Origin: JAICNG01 sp035249985
GTDB taxonomy: Bacteria; Gemmatimonadota; Gemmatimonadetes; Gemmatimonadales; Gemmatimonadaceae
Direction: 5' to 3'
NCBI GenBank assembly: GCA_035249985.1
Contig: DATFFP010000051.1
Coordinates: 12,879-76,878 of the forward strand
Length of the DNA stretch: 64,000 nt
Shown here in pieces: positions 16,680 to 25,047 of this stretch. Made by a program: the position numbers and the translations under genes. A model generated the notes under the pieces. It was given only the letters and a program-made list of their open reading frames with translations. It searched no databases and was not told where the DNA came from. Each line of letters begins with the position of its first letter. Within the stretch, counting starts at the first letter, position 1.

Positions 16680-18593
16680 ATGAAAGTCCTCATCGCCGCG
16701 GCAACGGTCATCCCGCTGGCGCTCTCCGCGCAAACGGTTGCACGCGTGGAGGTGTCGCCCGCCGAGACGACGATGGTCGTGGGATCCTCGATCAAGCTCA
16801 GAGCCGTGGCGCGCGACGACAAGGGCGCGGCCATCGCACAAGCGCCCCGCTGGGCGGCTGCCCCGTTCGACATCGCGCAAATCGATAGCACCGGCACGCT
16901 CACCGCCATCCACCCGGGCGAGATTCACGTCTTCGCCATTGTCGCGGGTCGGCCCGGTCGGGCGACGGTGCGTGTCGCGCAACGCCCACCCTCCCGCCTC
17001 CTGATCGAGAGCGCAGAAGGGAATTCCACGGTCGTGGGCGCAACGCTGCAGCTCCAGGTCGGCGGAATGACGACTGCGAACGACGCGGTAGCCGTTCCCT
17101 CGGCCCGTTGGCGCTCGCGCACGCCGGCGATCGCCGAGGTGAGCCCGAATGGCCTGGTCACCGCCAGAGCGCCGGGACGTGCAACGATCGTCGCCGAGTC
17201 GGGGGCGCTCAGCGCGACCACCGAGATCGTCGTACGCGCGAATCCGGTGCGGGCGGTGAGTGTGGAGCCAGTCACGCGTCCGGCGCGAACCGGCGATGTG
17301 GTGAGGCTGACCGCGACGCTGCGCGACTCGCGTGGCGGTACGGTCACTGGCGTTCCTGTGCGGTGGAGCGTGAGCGGAGCGGGTGCGCAGGTGGATGCCG
17401 ATGGATACTTCGTCGCCGAGGACCCGGGAGTGTACACGGTGACCGCGAGCGTCGGAGGCGTCGGGAGCGCGACGTCGGTGCAGGTCGTGCCGAGGAACGA
17501 CCCGCGACGCCTCACGTCAGTCGCGCACGCCGCATTGCCAGACGGAACGATGGGCGCCGAAGTATGGCCGTTCGGAGACGTAGCGTACGTCTCGACGATC
17601 AGCTCTCGCGTCTATGTCTTCGACATCGCCGATCCAACGGCGCCGAAGCTCACCGACTCGATCGTGGTCGACGCGCATCTCGTCAACGACGTCAGTCTCA
17701 CTGAGGACGGAAAGCTGGGCGTCCTCACTCGCGAAGGTGCGTCGAACCGCCGCAATGGGCTCGTGTTCTTCGATGCCACCGATCCGCGGCATCCGAAGGT
17801 CGTTTCGGAGTTCACGGAGACGTTGACTGGGGGAGTCCACAGCGCGTTCATCTGGAAGCGCTACGTGTTCGCGACCGACGACGCGACGGGCTCACTGCGC
17901 ATCATCGACTTCAGCGACCCGAAGCAGCCGAAGCAGATTACACGATGGGAGACACCCGACCGTGGATCGCGAATGCTGCATGACGTGTACGTTCGGGATG
18001 GCCTCGCATATCTCGCGTATTGGCGCGACGGGTTGATCGTTCTGGACGTCGGCAATGGTGTGGCCGGGGGCACCATCACGGCGCCCAAGGAGGTATCGCG
18101 CTTCGTCTACGATCACAGTGTGCTGTATCCGCCCGACTTCGTGGCGGGGACGCACGCCGTCTACCCCGCGGGCAAATACATCTTCATTGCGGACGAATCG
18201 CTGTACGGCGCGTTCGACATGTCCAGTCGCGAGCGGATTCCTACGCGCGGGATCGTGCACGTGCTCGATGCGAGCGACATCCGGAACCTGCGCAAGGTGG
18301 CGCAGTACGACCCGATCGAATTCGGAGCGCACAACCTGTGGGTGGAGGACGACTTGCTGTACATCGGCGCCTATGATGGCGGTGTACGCGTGCTGGATGT
18401 GAGCGGCGACTTGCGGGGCGAGCTGCGGGAGCAGGGCCGGGTGATTGGCTCGGTGTATACCGGCGCGCTCGATGGCTATCGGCCCAACCAGGCAATGGCG
18501 TGGAGCGCGATTCCGCACCGTGGCCACATTATGGTCTCCGACATCAATACGGGCTTTTGGGTGGCGAAGGTCTTGCAGCCGCAGGTACCCTGA
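16680..18593 (+). CDS. Secreted protein with BIG2-like domains and LVIVD beta-propeller repeats
   Basis: Exported protein of 637 residues. A good ribosome site (ACAGGAG, five bases before ATG) precedes a signal peptide cut near LALSAQT. Three Ig-like BIG2 domains cover about residues 20-280 (VARVEVSPAETTMVVGSS, WRSRTPAIAEVSPNGLVTA and VRWSVSGAGAQVDADGYF). They are followed by LVIVD-type propeller blades: VYVFDIADPTAPKL, LVFFDATDPRHPKVV, LRIIDFSDPKQPKQI and VRVLDVSGDLRG. Both folds are found on surface or secreted proteins and usually bind ligands or other proteins rather than catalyse. No cell-wall or type IX sorting signal is visible at the C-terminus. The stop is followed after seven bases by a heptamer hairpin. 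Confidence 0.85.
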   Translation: MKVLIAAATVIPLALSAQTVARVEVSPAETTMVVGSSIKLRAVARDDKGAAIAQAPRWAAAPFDIAQIDSTGTLTAIHPGEIHVFAIVAGRPGRATVRVAQRPPSRLLIESAEGNSTVVGATLQLQVGGMTTANDAVAVPSARWRSRTPAIAEVSPNGLVTARAPGRATIVAESGALSATTEIVVRANPVRAVSVEPVTRPARTGDVVRLTATLRDSRGGTVTGVPVRWSVSGAGAQVDADGYFVAEDPGVYTVTASVGGVGSATSVQVVPRNDPRRLTSVAHAALPDGTMGAEVWPFGDVAYVSTISSRVYVFDIADPTAPKLTDSIVVDAHLVNDVSLTEDGKLGVLTREGASNRRNGLVFFDATDPRHPKVVSEFTETLTGGVHSAFIWKRYVFATDDATGSLRIIDFSDPKQPKQITRWETPDRGSRMLHDVYVRDGLAYLAYWRDGLIVLDVGNGVAGGTITAPKEVSRFVYDHSVLYPPDFVAGTHAVYPAGKYIFIADESLYGAFDMSSRERIPTRGIVHVLDASDIRNLRKVAQYDPIEFGAHNLWVEDDLLYIGAYDGGVRVLDVSGDLRGELREQGRVIGSVYTGALDGYRPNQAMAWSAIPHRGHIMVSDINTGFWVAKVLQPQVP

Positions 18594-18600
18594 AGGCAAT

Positions 18601-18692
18601 TGCGAACTGCGAGCTGCGAACCTTCTGCTCACCATCGCGAGTTCGCAGCTCGCAGCTCGCAGTTCGCAGTTCGCAGTTCGCAGCTGGCAGCT
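18601..18692. repeat. Heptamer inverted repeat, GCAGTTC/GCAGCTC word
   Basis: The left arm (18601-18621) reads GAACTGC and GAGCTGC words. The right arm (18641-18692) repeats GCAGTTC and GCAGCTC about seven times, so the arms are strongly unequal in copy number. The element starts seven bases after the BIG2/LVIVD stop and ends 23 bases before the YajQ-family start. Confidence 0.8.
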
Positions 18693-18715
18693 GAGCCTCC
18701 CTCCGATCGCCACTC

Positions 18716-19216
18716 ATGGCCCAAACCAGCTCATTCGACATCACGACCGGCGTCGATCTCCAGGAAGTCGATAACGCGATCAATCAGGCGCAGAAGGAGA
18801 TCGCGCAGCGCTACGACTTCAAGGGCTCCAAAGCGAGCATCGAATTTCAGCGTGCGCCGGGCAAGCTCGTCCTCGTCGCCGATGATGACTACAAGATGCG
18901 CGCGCTCATGGATGTGCTGCAGGGAAAGCTCATCAAGCGCGGCGTGCCGGTGAAGAACCTCGATATCGGAGAGGTGAAGCCCGCCGGCAACGACACCGTG
19001 CGCCGCGAGATCACGCTGAAGATGTCGCTCGATGGCGACACGTCGAAAAAGGTCGTGGCGGCCATCAAGGAGGCGAAGATGAAGAAGGTCACTGCCGCCA
19101 TTCAGGGGGAGCAGGTGCGTGTGAGCTCCGCGTCGAAGGACGAGCTCCAGGCGGTGATGAACCTGCTACGTGGCCAGGACTTTGGCGTCGAGCTGAAGTT
19201 CGGCAATTATCGTTAG
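18716..19216 (+). CDS. YajQ family cyclic di-GMP-/nucleotide-binding protein
   Basis: Cytoplasmic protein of 166 residues, the full family length. It opens with the signature SSFDITTGVDLQEVDNAINQ and has the motif YDFKGSKASIEFQ; the C-terminal half contains KKVTAAIQGEQVRVSSASKD and closes DFGVELKFGNYR. Two ferredoxin-like folds are expected. A Xanthomonas member binds cyclic di-GMP and works with a transcription factor, but the general role is unsettled. A nonamer hairpin abuts the stop codon. Confidence 0.92.
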   Translation: MAQTSSFDITTGVDLQEVDNAINQAQKEIAQRYDFKGSKASIEFQRAPGKLVLVADDDYKMRALMDVLQGKLIKRGVPVKNLDIGEVKPAGNDTVRREITLKMSLDGDTSKKVVAAIKEAKMKKVTAAIQGEQVRVSSASKDELQAVMNLLRGQDFGVELKFGNYR

Positions 19217-19330
19217 GGGTCTCCTCAGGGTCCTCAGGGTCCTCAGGGTCCTCAGGGTCCGAGGTGCTCGGGGTTTTCGCACCCTGAGGACCCTGAGGAC
19301 CCTGAGGACCCTGAGGACCCTGAGGACCCT
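19217..19330. repeat. Nonamer inverted repeat, TCCTCAGGG word
   Basis: The left arm holds about four exact copies of TCCTCAGGG; the right arm (19281-19330) holds about five copies of the complement CCCTGAGGA. A small CCGAG/CTCGG hairpin sits between them. Copies within an arm are nearly identical, suggesting recent tandem expansion. The element begins at the yajQ stop and lies 36 bases before rimO. Confidence 0.85.
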
Positions 19331-19365
19331 TCGCCGCTCTCTCTCCCCCCACTAGCTTCTCCTGA

Positions 19366-20757
19366 GTGAGAATCGGCTTCATCACTCTGGGCTGCGACAA
19401 GAACACCGTCGACAGCGAGCGCTACCTCGCGCGCCTCGTCGGCCGTGGCGCCGAGCCCGTCAGCGACCTCGCGACCGCCGAGGTGATCGTCGTCAATACG
19501 TGCGGTTTCATCGATGCCGCGAAGAAGGAGTCCATCGACGCCCTCATCGAGGCCGGCCGCCTCAAGGAGGACGGCTCCTGCCAGGCCGTGGTCGCCGTCG
19601 GCTGCATGGTCGAGCGCCACAAGCAGGAGCTTCTCGAACACCTTCCCGAAGTCGATCTCTTCCTCGGCTCCTCCGAGATGGATCAGCTCGTCCCCGAGCT
19701 CGAGCGCCGCGGCGTAATCGGGGACCCGACCGTCGAGCATCCCGGCGTGCGCGTCTACACGGGCGATCTGCCGCACGTGCGCTACCTCAAGGTGAGCGAG
19801 GGGTGTGATCACGGCTGCGCGTTTTGCGCGATACCGCTCATGCGCGGCCGTCATCGCTCGTTTTCCCTCGACGAGCTGATGCACGAAGCTCGCGAGCTGG
19901 AGCGACAGGGTGCGGTCGAAGTGAATCTCGTCGCGCAGGACCTGGCGCATTACGGGCGAGATCTGCGCGGGAATCCTCCTGGGGTGGGGGTTCGGCTCCC
20001 CGAGCTGCTCGAGACGCTCCTGCGTGAGACGTCGATTCCATGGTTCCGGCTCCTGTATCTCTACTCGGCCGGACTCACGCCGCGTCTGCTCGAGGTCATC
20101 TCGCGCGAATCCCGAATCGCTCCGTATCTCGACATGCCCATCCAGCACGCGTCCGACGCGGTGCTCGAGCGCATGCGACGGCCGGAGCGCGAGCGCACCA
20201 TTCGCGAAAAAGTCCGGCGTGTGCGCGACGCTGTCCCTGACGTCGCCATTCGCACGACGTGCATCGTCGGGTTTCCAGGGGAGACGGACGCGGACTTTCA
20301 GCGGCTGCTCGATTTCCTCGAGGAGACGCAATTCGAGCGCGTTGGCGCGTTCACGTACAGTGCGCAGGAGGGCACGCGGGCACATGCGATGGCGGACGAT
20401 GTGCCGGACGACGTAAAGCGTGAGCGGCTGGAGCGCCTGCTCGACTTACAGCGTGCAGTGACCGCCGAACGTTACGAGCGTTTTATCGGGCGGCGCGTGC
20501 GTGGCATCGTCGACCGGCGCGCCGATCGGCTGGAGGCACGTGCCATCTGGCAGGCCGACGACATCGACGGCCTCACCGTCCTCGCGGGCGATGCGGCTCC
20601 CGGCTCGATCGTGGACATGACGATCACGGCGGTGCACGACGACTTCGACTTCCTCGCGACTCAAGAGGCCGTCATCGCCAGTCCGCCGGTGCCGGTTCGC
20701 TCGCGATCGTCGTTGCCGGTGGTGTCGCTCACGAGCATCGGGAGCTTTGGTCGGTGA
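19366..20757 (+). CDS. rimO: Ribosomal protein S12 methylthiotransferase RimO
   Basis: Radical-SAM enzyme of 463 residues that adds a methylthio group to an aspartate of ribosomal protein S12. The N-terminal MTTase domain has the three cluster cysteines C10 (LGCDKN), C46 (VNTCGF) and C80 (VGCMVE). The radical-SAM cluster is C147, C151 and C154 in CDHGCAFC. The C-terminal TRAM domain lies around GRRVRGIVDRRADRLEAR. The tail is about 25 residues longer than usual (ending SLPVVSLTSIGSFGR). The GTG start follows the nonamer hairpin, and the stop overlaps the GTG of hemL. Confidence 0.95.
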   Translation: MRIGFITLGCDKNTVDSERYLARLVGRGAEPVSDLATAEVIVVNTCGFIDAAKKESIDALIEAGRLKEDGSCQAVVAVGCMVERHKQELLEHLPEVDLFLGSSEMDQLVPELERRGVIGDPTVEHPGVRVYTGDLPHVRYLKVSEGCDHGCAFCAIPLMRGRHRSFSLDELMHEARELERQGAVEVNLVAQDLAHYGRDLRGNPPGVGVRLPELLETLLRETSIPWFRLLYLYSAGLTPRLLEVISRESRIAPYLDMPIQHASDAVLERMRRPERERTIREKVRRVRDAVPDVAIRTTCIVGFPGETDADFQRLLDFLEETQFERVGAFTYSAQEGTRAHAMADDVPDDVKRERLERLLDLQRAVTAERYERFIGRRVRGIVDRRADRLEARAIWQADDIDGLTVLAGDAAPGSIVDMTITAVHDDFDFLATQEAVIASPPVPVRSRSSLPVVSLTSIGSFGR

Positions 20758-22037
20758 CGGTGCGCAGCGCCGCGATCATGGCGCGGGCGCGCGATCTGTT
20801 TCCGGGTGGGGTGAGCTCGCCGGTCCGCGCCTTCCGCGGCGTGGGCGGCGAGCCCTTCGTCGTGCACCGCGGGGAAGGGCCGCGCCTGTTCGACGCGGAC
20901 GGCCGACAATACATCGACTACGTGCTCTCGTGGGGGGCCTTGGCGCTCGGCCACGCATCACCTCCGGTGCTCGATGCGATTGCGGACGCGATGCAGCGTG
21001 GAACGAGCTTCGGCGCCCCAACGGAGCTCGAGGTGGAGCTTGGGGAGCTCGTCAGGCAGCGTATGCCGCACGTCGAGATGATGCGGTTCGTCTCGAGCGG
21101 CACCGAGGCGACGATGAGCGCCATTCGTCTCGCCCGCGCCGCCACTGGCCGCGAGTACATTCTGAAGTTCGACGGATGCTATCATGGCCATGGCGACGCG
21201 TTTCTCGTGCGCGCGGGATCGGGGGTCGCGACCCTCGGGCTGCCCGATTCTCCCGGCGTTCCCGATTCGCTCGCCGCGCTGACGCTGTCCGCACCCTTCA
21301 ACGACCTGAATGCCGTTCACGAGGTCGCGTCGGTGCAGGGCAGCCGCCTCGCCGCCATCATCGTCGAGCCGATCATCGGCAACGCGGGCTTCGTCGCACC
21401 GGATCCAGCCTTCCTTCGCGGACTGCGAAGCGTGGCGGATGACGCTGGCGCTCTCTTGATCTTCGATGAGGTGATGACCGGCTTTCGCATCGCGCCCGGC
21501 GGAGCTCACGAGCGGTTTGACGTTCGCGCCGATCTTACGACGCTCGGCAAGGTGATCGGAGGCGGGTTGCCAGCGGCTGCGTACGGCGGACGACGCGACC
21601 TCATGGAGATGGTCGCGCCTTCCGGGCCGGTGTATCAGGCCGGCACACTGTCCGGCAATCCGCTGGCGATGGCCGCGGGCCTCGCCACTCTTCGCATGTT
21701 GACGCCGTCGCTGCATCAGAAGGTCGAGGCGAGGACGACTCGCCTCGTTTCGGGACTGCGAGAGATCGCCGCCCGGCTTCGCGTTCCCTTTACCGCGGAC
21801 AGTGCGGGATCGATGTTCGGCTTCTTTTTCCGGGCAGAGCCCGTGCGCTCATTCGCCGATGCGCGCGCGAGCGATGTGCAGCTGTTCCGACGCTTTTTCC
21901 ACGCCGCGCTCGAGCTCGGCGTTTACTTCGCGCCGTCTCCCTTCGAGGCCGGCTTCGTCTCCGCGGCGCATGGAGACGCCGAGATCGACGCGACCCTCGA
22001 CCGTGTCGAGCGCGCTCTGGATACCGCGCGTGCCTAA
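20754..22037 (+). CDS. hemL: Glutamate-1-semialdehyde 2,1-aminomutase
   Basis: PLP-dependent enzyme of 427 residues that converts glutamate-1-semialdehyde to 5-aminolevulinate, the entry to heme synthesis by the C5 route. The opening SAAIMARARDLFPGGVSSPV is typical, and the PLP-binding Lys266 lies in TTLGKVIGGGLP. FVSSGTEATMSAIRLARA, IFDEVMTGFR and the substrate gate GTLSGNPLAMAAGL are all present. The GTG start overlaps rimO by 4 bases and the stop overlaps the upstream region of the SpoIID lipoprotein gene, so these genes form one unit. Confidence 0.96.
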   Translation: MTVRSAAIMARARDLFPGGVSSPVRAFRGVGGEPFVVHRGEGPRLFDADGRQYIDYVLSWGALALGHASPPVLDAIADAMQRGTSFGAPTELEVELGELVRQRMPHVEMMRFVSSGTEATMSAIRLARAATGREYILKFDGCYHGHGDAFLVRAGSGVATLGLPDSPGVPDSLAALTLSAPFNDLNAVHEVASVQGSRLAAIIVEPIIGNAGFVAPDPAFLRGLRSVADDAGALLIFDEVMTGFRIAPGGAHERFDVRADLTTLGKVIGGGLPAAAYGGRRDLMEMVAPSGPVYQAGTLSGNPLAMAAGLATLRMLTPSLHQKVEARTTRLVSGLREIAARLRVPFTADSAGSMFGFFFRAEPVRSFADARASDVQLFRRFFHAALELGVYFAPSPFEAGFVSAAHGDAEIDATLDRVERALDTARA

Positions 22038-22038
22038 C

Positions 22039-23385
22039 GTGCTGAGGTACGTCGTCGCGTCGGGCGTGTACGTCGCGCTCGCGGGATGCGGGCCTTCGCT
22101 GCAGCCGAGCCCCACCGACGCACCCGTCGTGTGGCGCCGCGATACGCTCGTGCCGCCCGTGGACTCGACGGATCTTCGGGATACGGTGTGGCGGATCCCC
22201 GCGCCTGTCGATTCGCTCCCGATGGCGTCAGGCCGCCTCGTTCGTGTCGCGCTGTCGAGCGGCGTTCCAGCCGTCGAGATCGGAGCCACCGGTGACTGGC
22301 GCCTGCTGGACGAGGGCGGCGGAGTGCTCCTGCGTGTCTCGTCGAACGACGCGTGGCGGCTGGAAGCTCGCGGGCGCTCGGTGCACGCCATCCGTGGTGG
22401 GATCGTGACGCCGGAACGCGCTGGCCCCCTCGTCGCGCGGGCGGAGCAGGTGCACGACTTCATGATCGTCAATGGCAAACGCTATCGTGGCGAGGTGGTG
22501 CTGACCGCGCGCGACGGTGGTCTGCTCGTGGCGAACCGGCTACACGTCGAGGATTATCTGCGGGGAGTCGTGCCGCTGGAGATCGGTCGTCGCGTGGCCG
22601 GCGAGGAGGCCGCCGTTGCCGCTCAAGCGGTCGCGGCCCGGAGCTACGCCTATGTCCGGATGGCCGGCGGCCAGGCGCGGCCATACGATCTCGTCGCGAC
22701 GGTGCAGGATCAGGTATACGGTGGGGCGGATGCCGAGACTCCCATTGCCGATGCGGCCGTGTGGGCGACACGCGGTCTCGTGATCACTTACGGGGGACGC
22801 GCAGTGAACGCACCCTACCACTCGACGTGCGGTGGGTCGACCGCCGAAGTCACCGAGGTGTGGTACCGGAGCCGCGACGAGCCCTATCTTCGTCGGGTCA
22901 GCGATCGCATCGGCGGCTCCGATCGATACTACTGCGACCCGTCTCCACGCTTCCGGTGGACGAAGACCCTCGACCGAACCGTGCTCACGAGCGCGCTCGA
23001 GCGCTACCTGTCCCAATACGTGAGCGTGCCGGGCGGGCGCGTCGGCGTACCGAGCGGTCTCGAGGTGGATGGGAAAACGCCCTCCGGTCGGGTGGCGGCG
23101 GTCGCCGTCCGCACCGATCGCGGTCGTTTTCTCGTTCGCGGGAACGACGTGCGCTTCGTCATGCGCGTTCCCAATGGCGAGATCCTCAACAGCACGTATT
23201 TTTCCGTTCGCACCGAGCGGGACGGGGCGGGACGATTGGCGCGCGCCACCTTCGAGGGCGGGGGATATGGACACGGAATCGGCATGTGTCAGTGGGGGGC
23301 GATTGGTCGCGCGCGCGCGGGTATCGATTTCCGCAGCATCTTGAGTACGTACTATCCGGGAACCGCGCTCGCCTCGGTGGAGTGA
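22039..23385 (+). CDS. SpoIID/LytB domain lipoprotein
   Basis: Predicted lipoprotein of 448 residues. The GTG at 22039 starts a short signal peptide ending in the lipobox LAGC; a GTG nine bases earlier is also possible. The C-terminal two thirds is a SpoIID domain: DYLRGVVPLEIGR, AVAAQAVAARSYAY, STCGGSTAE and GYGHGIGMCQWGAIG. SpoIID cuts glycan strands lacking peptide stems in sporulating Firmicutes; the non-sporulating relatives are thought to remodel peptidoglycan. A beta-rich region (about residues 60-160) precedes the domain. The following outer-membrane-type gene starts one base after its stop. Confidence 0.88.
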   Translation: MLRYVVASGVYVALAGCGPSLQPSPTDAPVVWRRDTLVPPVDSTDLRDTVWRIPAPVDSLPMASGRLVRVALSSGVPAVEIGATGDWRLLDEGGGVLLRVSSNDAWRLEARGRSVHAIRGGIVTPERAGPLVARAEQVHDFMIVNGKRYRGEVVLTARDGGLLVANRLHVEDYLRGVVPLEIGRRVAGEEAAVAAQAVAARSYAYVRMAGGQARPYDLVATVQDQVYGGADAETPIADAAVWATRGLVITYGGRAVNAPYHSTCGGSTAEVTEVWYRSRDEPYLRRVSDRIGGSDRYYCDPSPRFRWTKTLDRTVLTSALERYLSQYVSVPGGRVGVPSGLEVDGKTPSGRVAAVAVRTDRGRFLVRGNDVRFVMRVPNGEILNSTYFSVRTERDGAGRLARATFEGGGYGHGIGMCQWGAIGRARAGIDFRSILSTYYPGTALASVE

Positions 23386-23386
23386 C

Positions 23387-24046
23387 ATGCGTCGGGCGCT
23401 CATCCCACTTCTGATGCTCATTGCGCTGACGCCATCCGGTAGTCAGGCGCAGTCCCTGTTCGAACGCCTCAACCTCGATCGCCTGCGTCTCACGGCGCTC
23501 GGCGTCACCGCCGGGCCCGTTCGAGCGTCGCGCGCCGAGGATGCGCAGTCGTTCGGTGTGTTTGCCGACTACGGATATATCGCGCGCTCATGGCGCGTCG
23601 TGTTCTCCGCCAATTACTGGGGATCGCGCTTCCGTGATGAGTTCGTCGACACCTTCGAGCAGCGGCTACGCGAGCAGGTGATCGATCCGTCCGGCGATGA
23701 CACACTCGACCTTGGCCGCATCAATGTCTCCGACATCGCGTTGGAGGTCGATCTGCGATACACGCCGCGCCCGAACGCATTCCTGCGACCGTACGCCGGC
23801 GGCGGCCTCGGGGCGCACATGATCAATGCCGAGTCGCCCTTCATCAACGACACGTTCGTCGAGAGTGCGCTCGACAACATTTCGGGCGGCTTCGCCGTAT
23901 TCGGCGGTGTCGATACGGCGCCGGCTGGTCGCATCAGCTTTGGGCTGCAAGCGCGCTTGAATCTGTTGAGCAATCTGCGCTACTGGTCGGGACGTGCGCT
24001 CGTCACTTACTTCTTCGGCAACCAACCCCCATTGTCCTCACCGTGA
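23387..24046 (+). CDS. Small outer-membrane beta-barrel-like protein
   Basis: Protein of 219 residues with a signal peptide cut after SGSQAQ. The rest has alternating barrel strands (FGVFADYGYIARSWRVVFSA, INVSDIALEVDLRYTPRPNA, LRPYAGGGLGAHMIN, RISFGLQARLNLLSNL) and an aromatic-rich end (RALVTYFFGNQ). It resembles the OmpW/opacity-type eight-stranded barrels in outline, but I cannot place it in a named family. It is next to an exported lipoprotein and overlaps the oxidoreductase gene by 4 bases. Confidence 0.72.
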   Translation: MRRALIPLLMLIALTPSGSQAQSLFERLNLDRLRLTALGVTAGPVRASRAEDAQSFGVFADYGYIARSWRVVFSANYWGSRFRDEFVDTFEQRLREQVIDPSGDDTLDLGRINVSDIALEVDLRYTPRPNAFLRPYAGGGLGAHMINAESPFINDTFVESALDNISGGFAVFGGVDTAPAGRISFGLQARLNLLSNLRYWSGRALVTYFFGNQPPLSSP

Positions 24047-25047
24047 AGCCGGCTATTCGCATCGGCGTCGTGGGCGTCGGAGCCATCGCGCAGATCGCAC
24101 ATATCCCCGTGCTGTCGAAGATGCGCGGCGCGCAGCTCGTGGCGTTGTGCGACAACGACCGTCCCAAGGCGCGCTCGCTTGCCGACCGATTCGGGGTGCC
24201 GGATGTTTTCACCGATATCGAGGACCTGCTCGAGTTCGATGAGCTCGACGCCGTCATCATCTCGACGCCGAACCATCTGCACGAGCCGCACGTATTGAGC
24301 GCGCTGCAGGCGGGGGTGCACGTGCTCTGTGAGCGACCGCTCGCGCTCACGTCGCGCGGCGTGGAGCGGCTGCTGAGTGCGGCGCAGCGCGCGGAGCGAA
24401 AAGTCGCCGCGGCCCTGAATCACCGTTTTCGCAGCGATGTGCAGGCGCTCGATCGCTTTCTTCGCGGGGGAGAGCTGGGTCGCCTCACCGGCGTGCGAGC
24501 TGGGCACTATCAGGTGAAGAAGAGTCTCGAAGGGTGGCGGCACCGGCGCGCCGAGGCGGGCGGAGGCGCATTCTTCGAGTATGGGTTGCCGTTGCTCGAT
24601 CTGGCGCTGTGGCTCGCCGATTTTCCCGAGCCGGTACGCGTGTCGGCCCAGATGGAGCGTGCGCGCGGCGCGAGCGCGGTCGAGGATACCATGTTCGTCC
24701 ACCTCGAGTGCGCGCAGGGCATGTCGCTCGCGTTCGATGTCACCTGGTCGTACGTCGGCGACGAGGACCGATGGTGGTTCGAGGTGCTCGCCTCACGCGG
24801 CAATGCGCGCCTGGCGCCACTGCGGGTCGTGAAGGAGATCAATGGCAAGCCGATGGACGTGTCGCCCGGCGGCGCCGCGGCCCGCGAGAGCGCCTTCATC
24901 CAGTCCTACCGAGCCGAGCTCGCGCACTTCGTCGCGGTGCTGCGCGAAGAGGCGGAGTATGAGATTCCGACTGAACAGGTGATGGTCCACCGGATCGCTG
25001 AAGCGATCTACAAGTCGGCGGACGAGGGGAAAGAGATTCGATTGTGA
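24043..25047 (+). CDS. Gfo/Idh/MocA family oxidoreductase
   Basis: NAD(P)-dependent dehydrogenase of 334 residues. The Rossmann motif GVGAIAQIAH is near residue 10. The family's cofactor-contact STPNHLHEPHVLSALQAG follows, then CERPLALTSRGVERL (position usually EKPLA; here ERPLA), where the Lys that normally helps catalysis is replaced by Arg. The C-terminal beta-sheet domain contains GGAFFEYGLPLLDLALWL with the usual Asp. Substrates of this family are sugars and cyclitols; the Arg substitution makes the true reaction uncertain. The GTG start overlaps the barrel gene, and the stop overlaps the lnt start. Confidence 0.87.
   Translation: MKPAIRIGVVGVGAIAQIAHIPVLSKMRGAQLVALCDNDRPKARSLADRFGVPDVFTDIEDLLEFDELDAVIISTPNHLHEPHVLSALQAGVHVLCERPLALTSRGVERLLSAAQRAERKVAAALNHRFRSDVQALDRFLRGGELGRLTGVRAGHYQVKKSLEGWRHRRAEAGGGAFFEYGLPLLDLALWLADFPEPVRVSAQMERARGASAVEDTMFVHLECAQGMSLAFDVTWSYVGDEDRWWFEVLASRGNARLAPLRVVKEINGKPMDVSPGGAAARESAFIQSYRAELAHFVAVLREEAEYEIPTEQVMVHRIAEAIYKSADEGKEIRL

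Noticed and set aside
19217..19330. CRISPR array
   Set aside because: Repeat units are directly adjacent, without unique spacers, and the second half is inverted. No cas genes are present.
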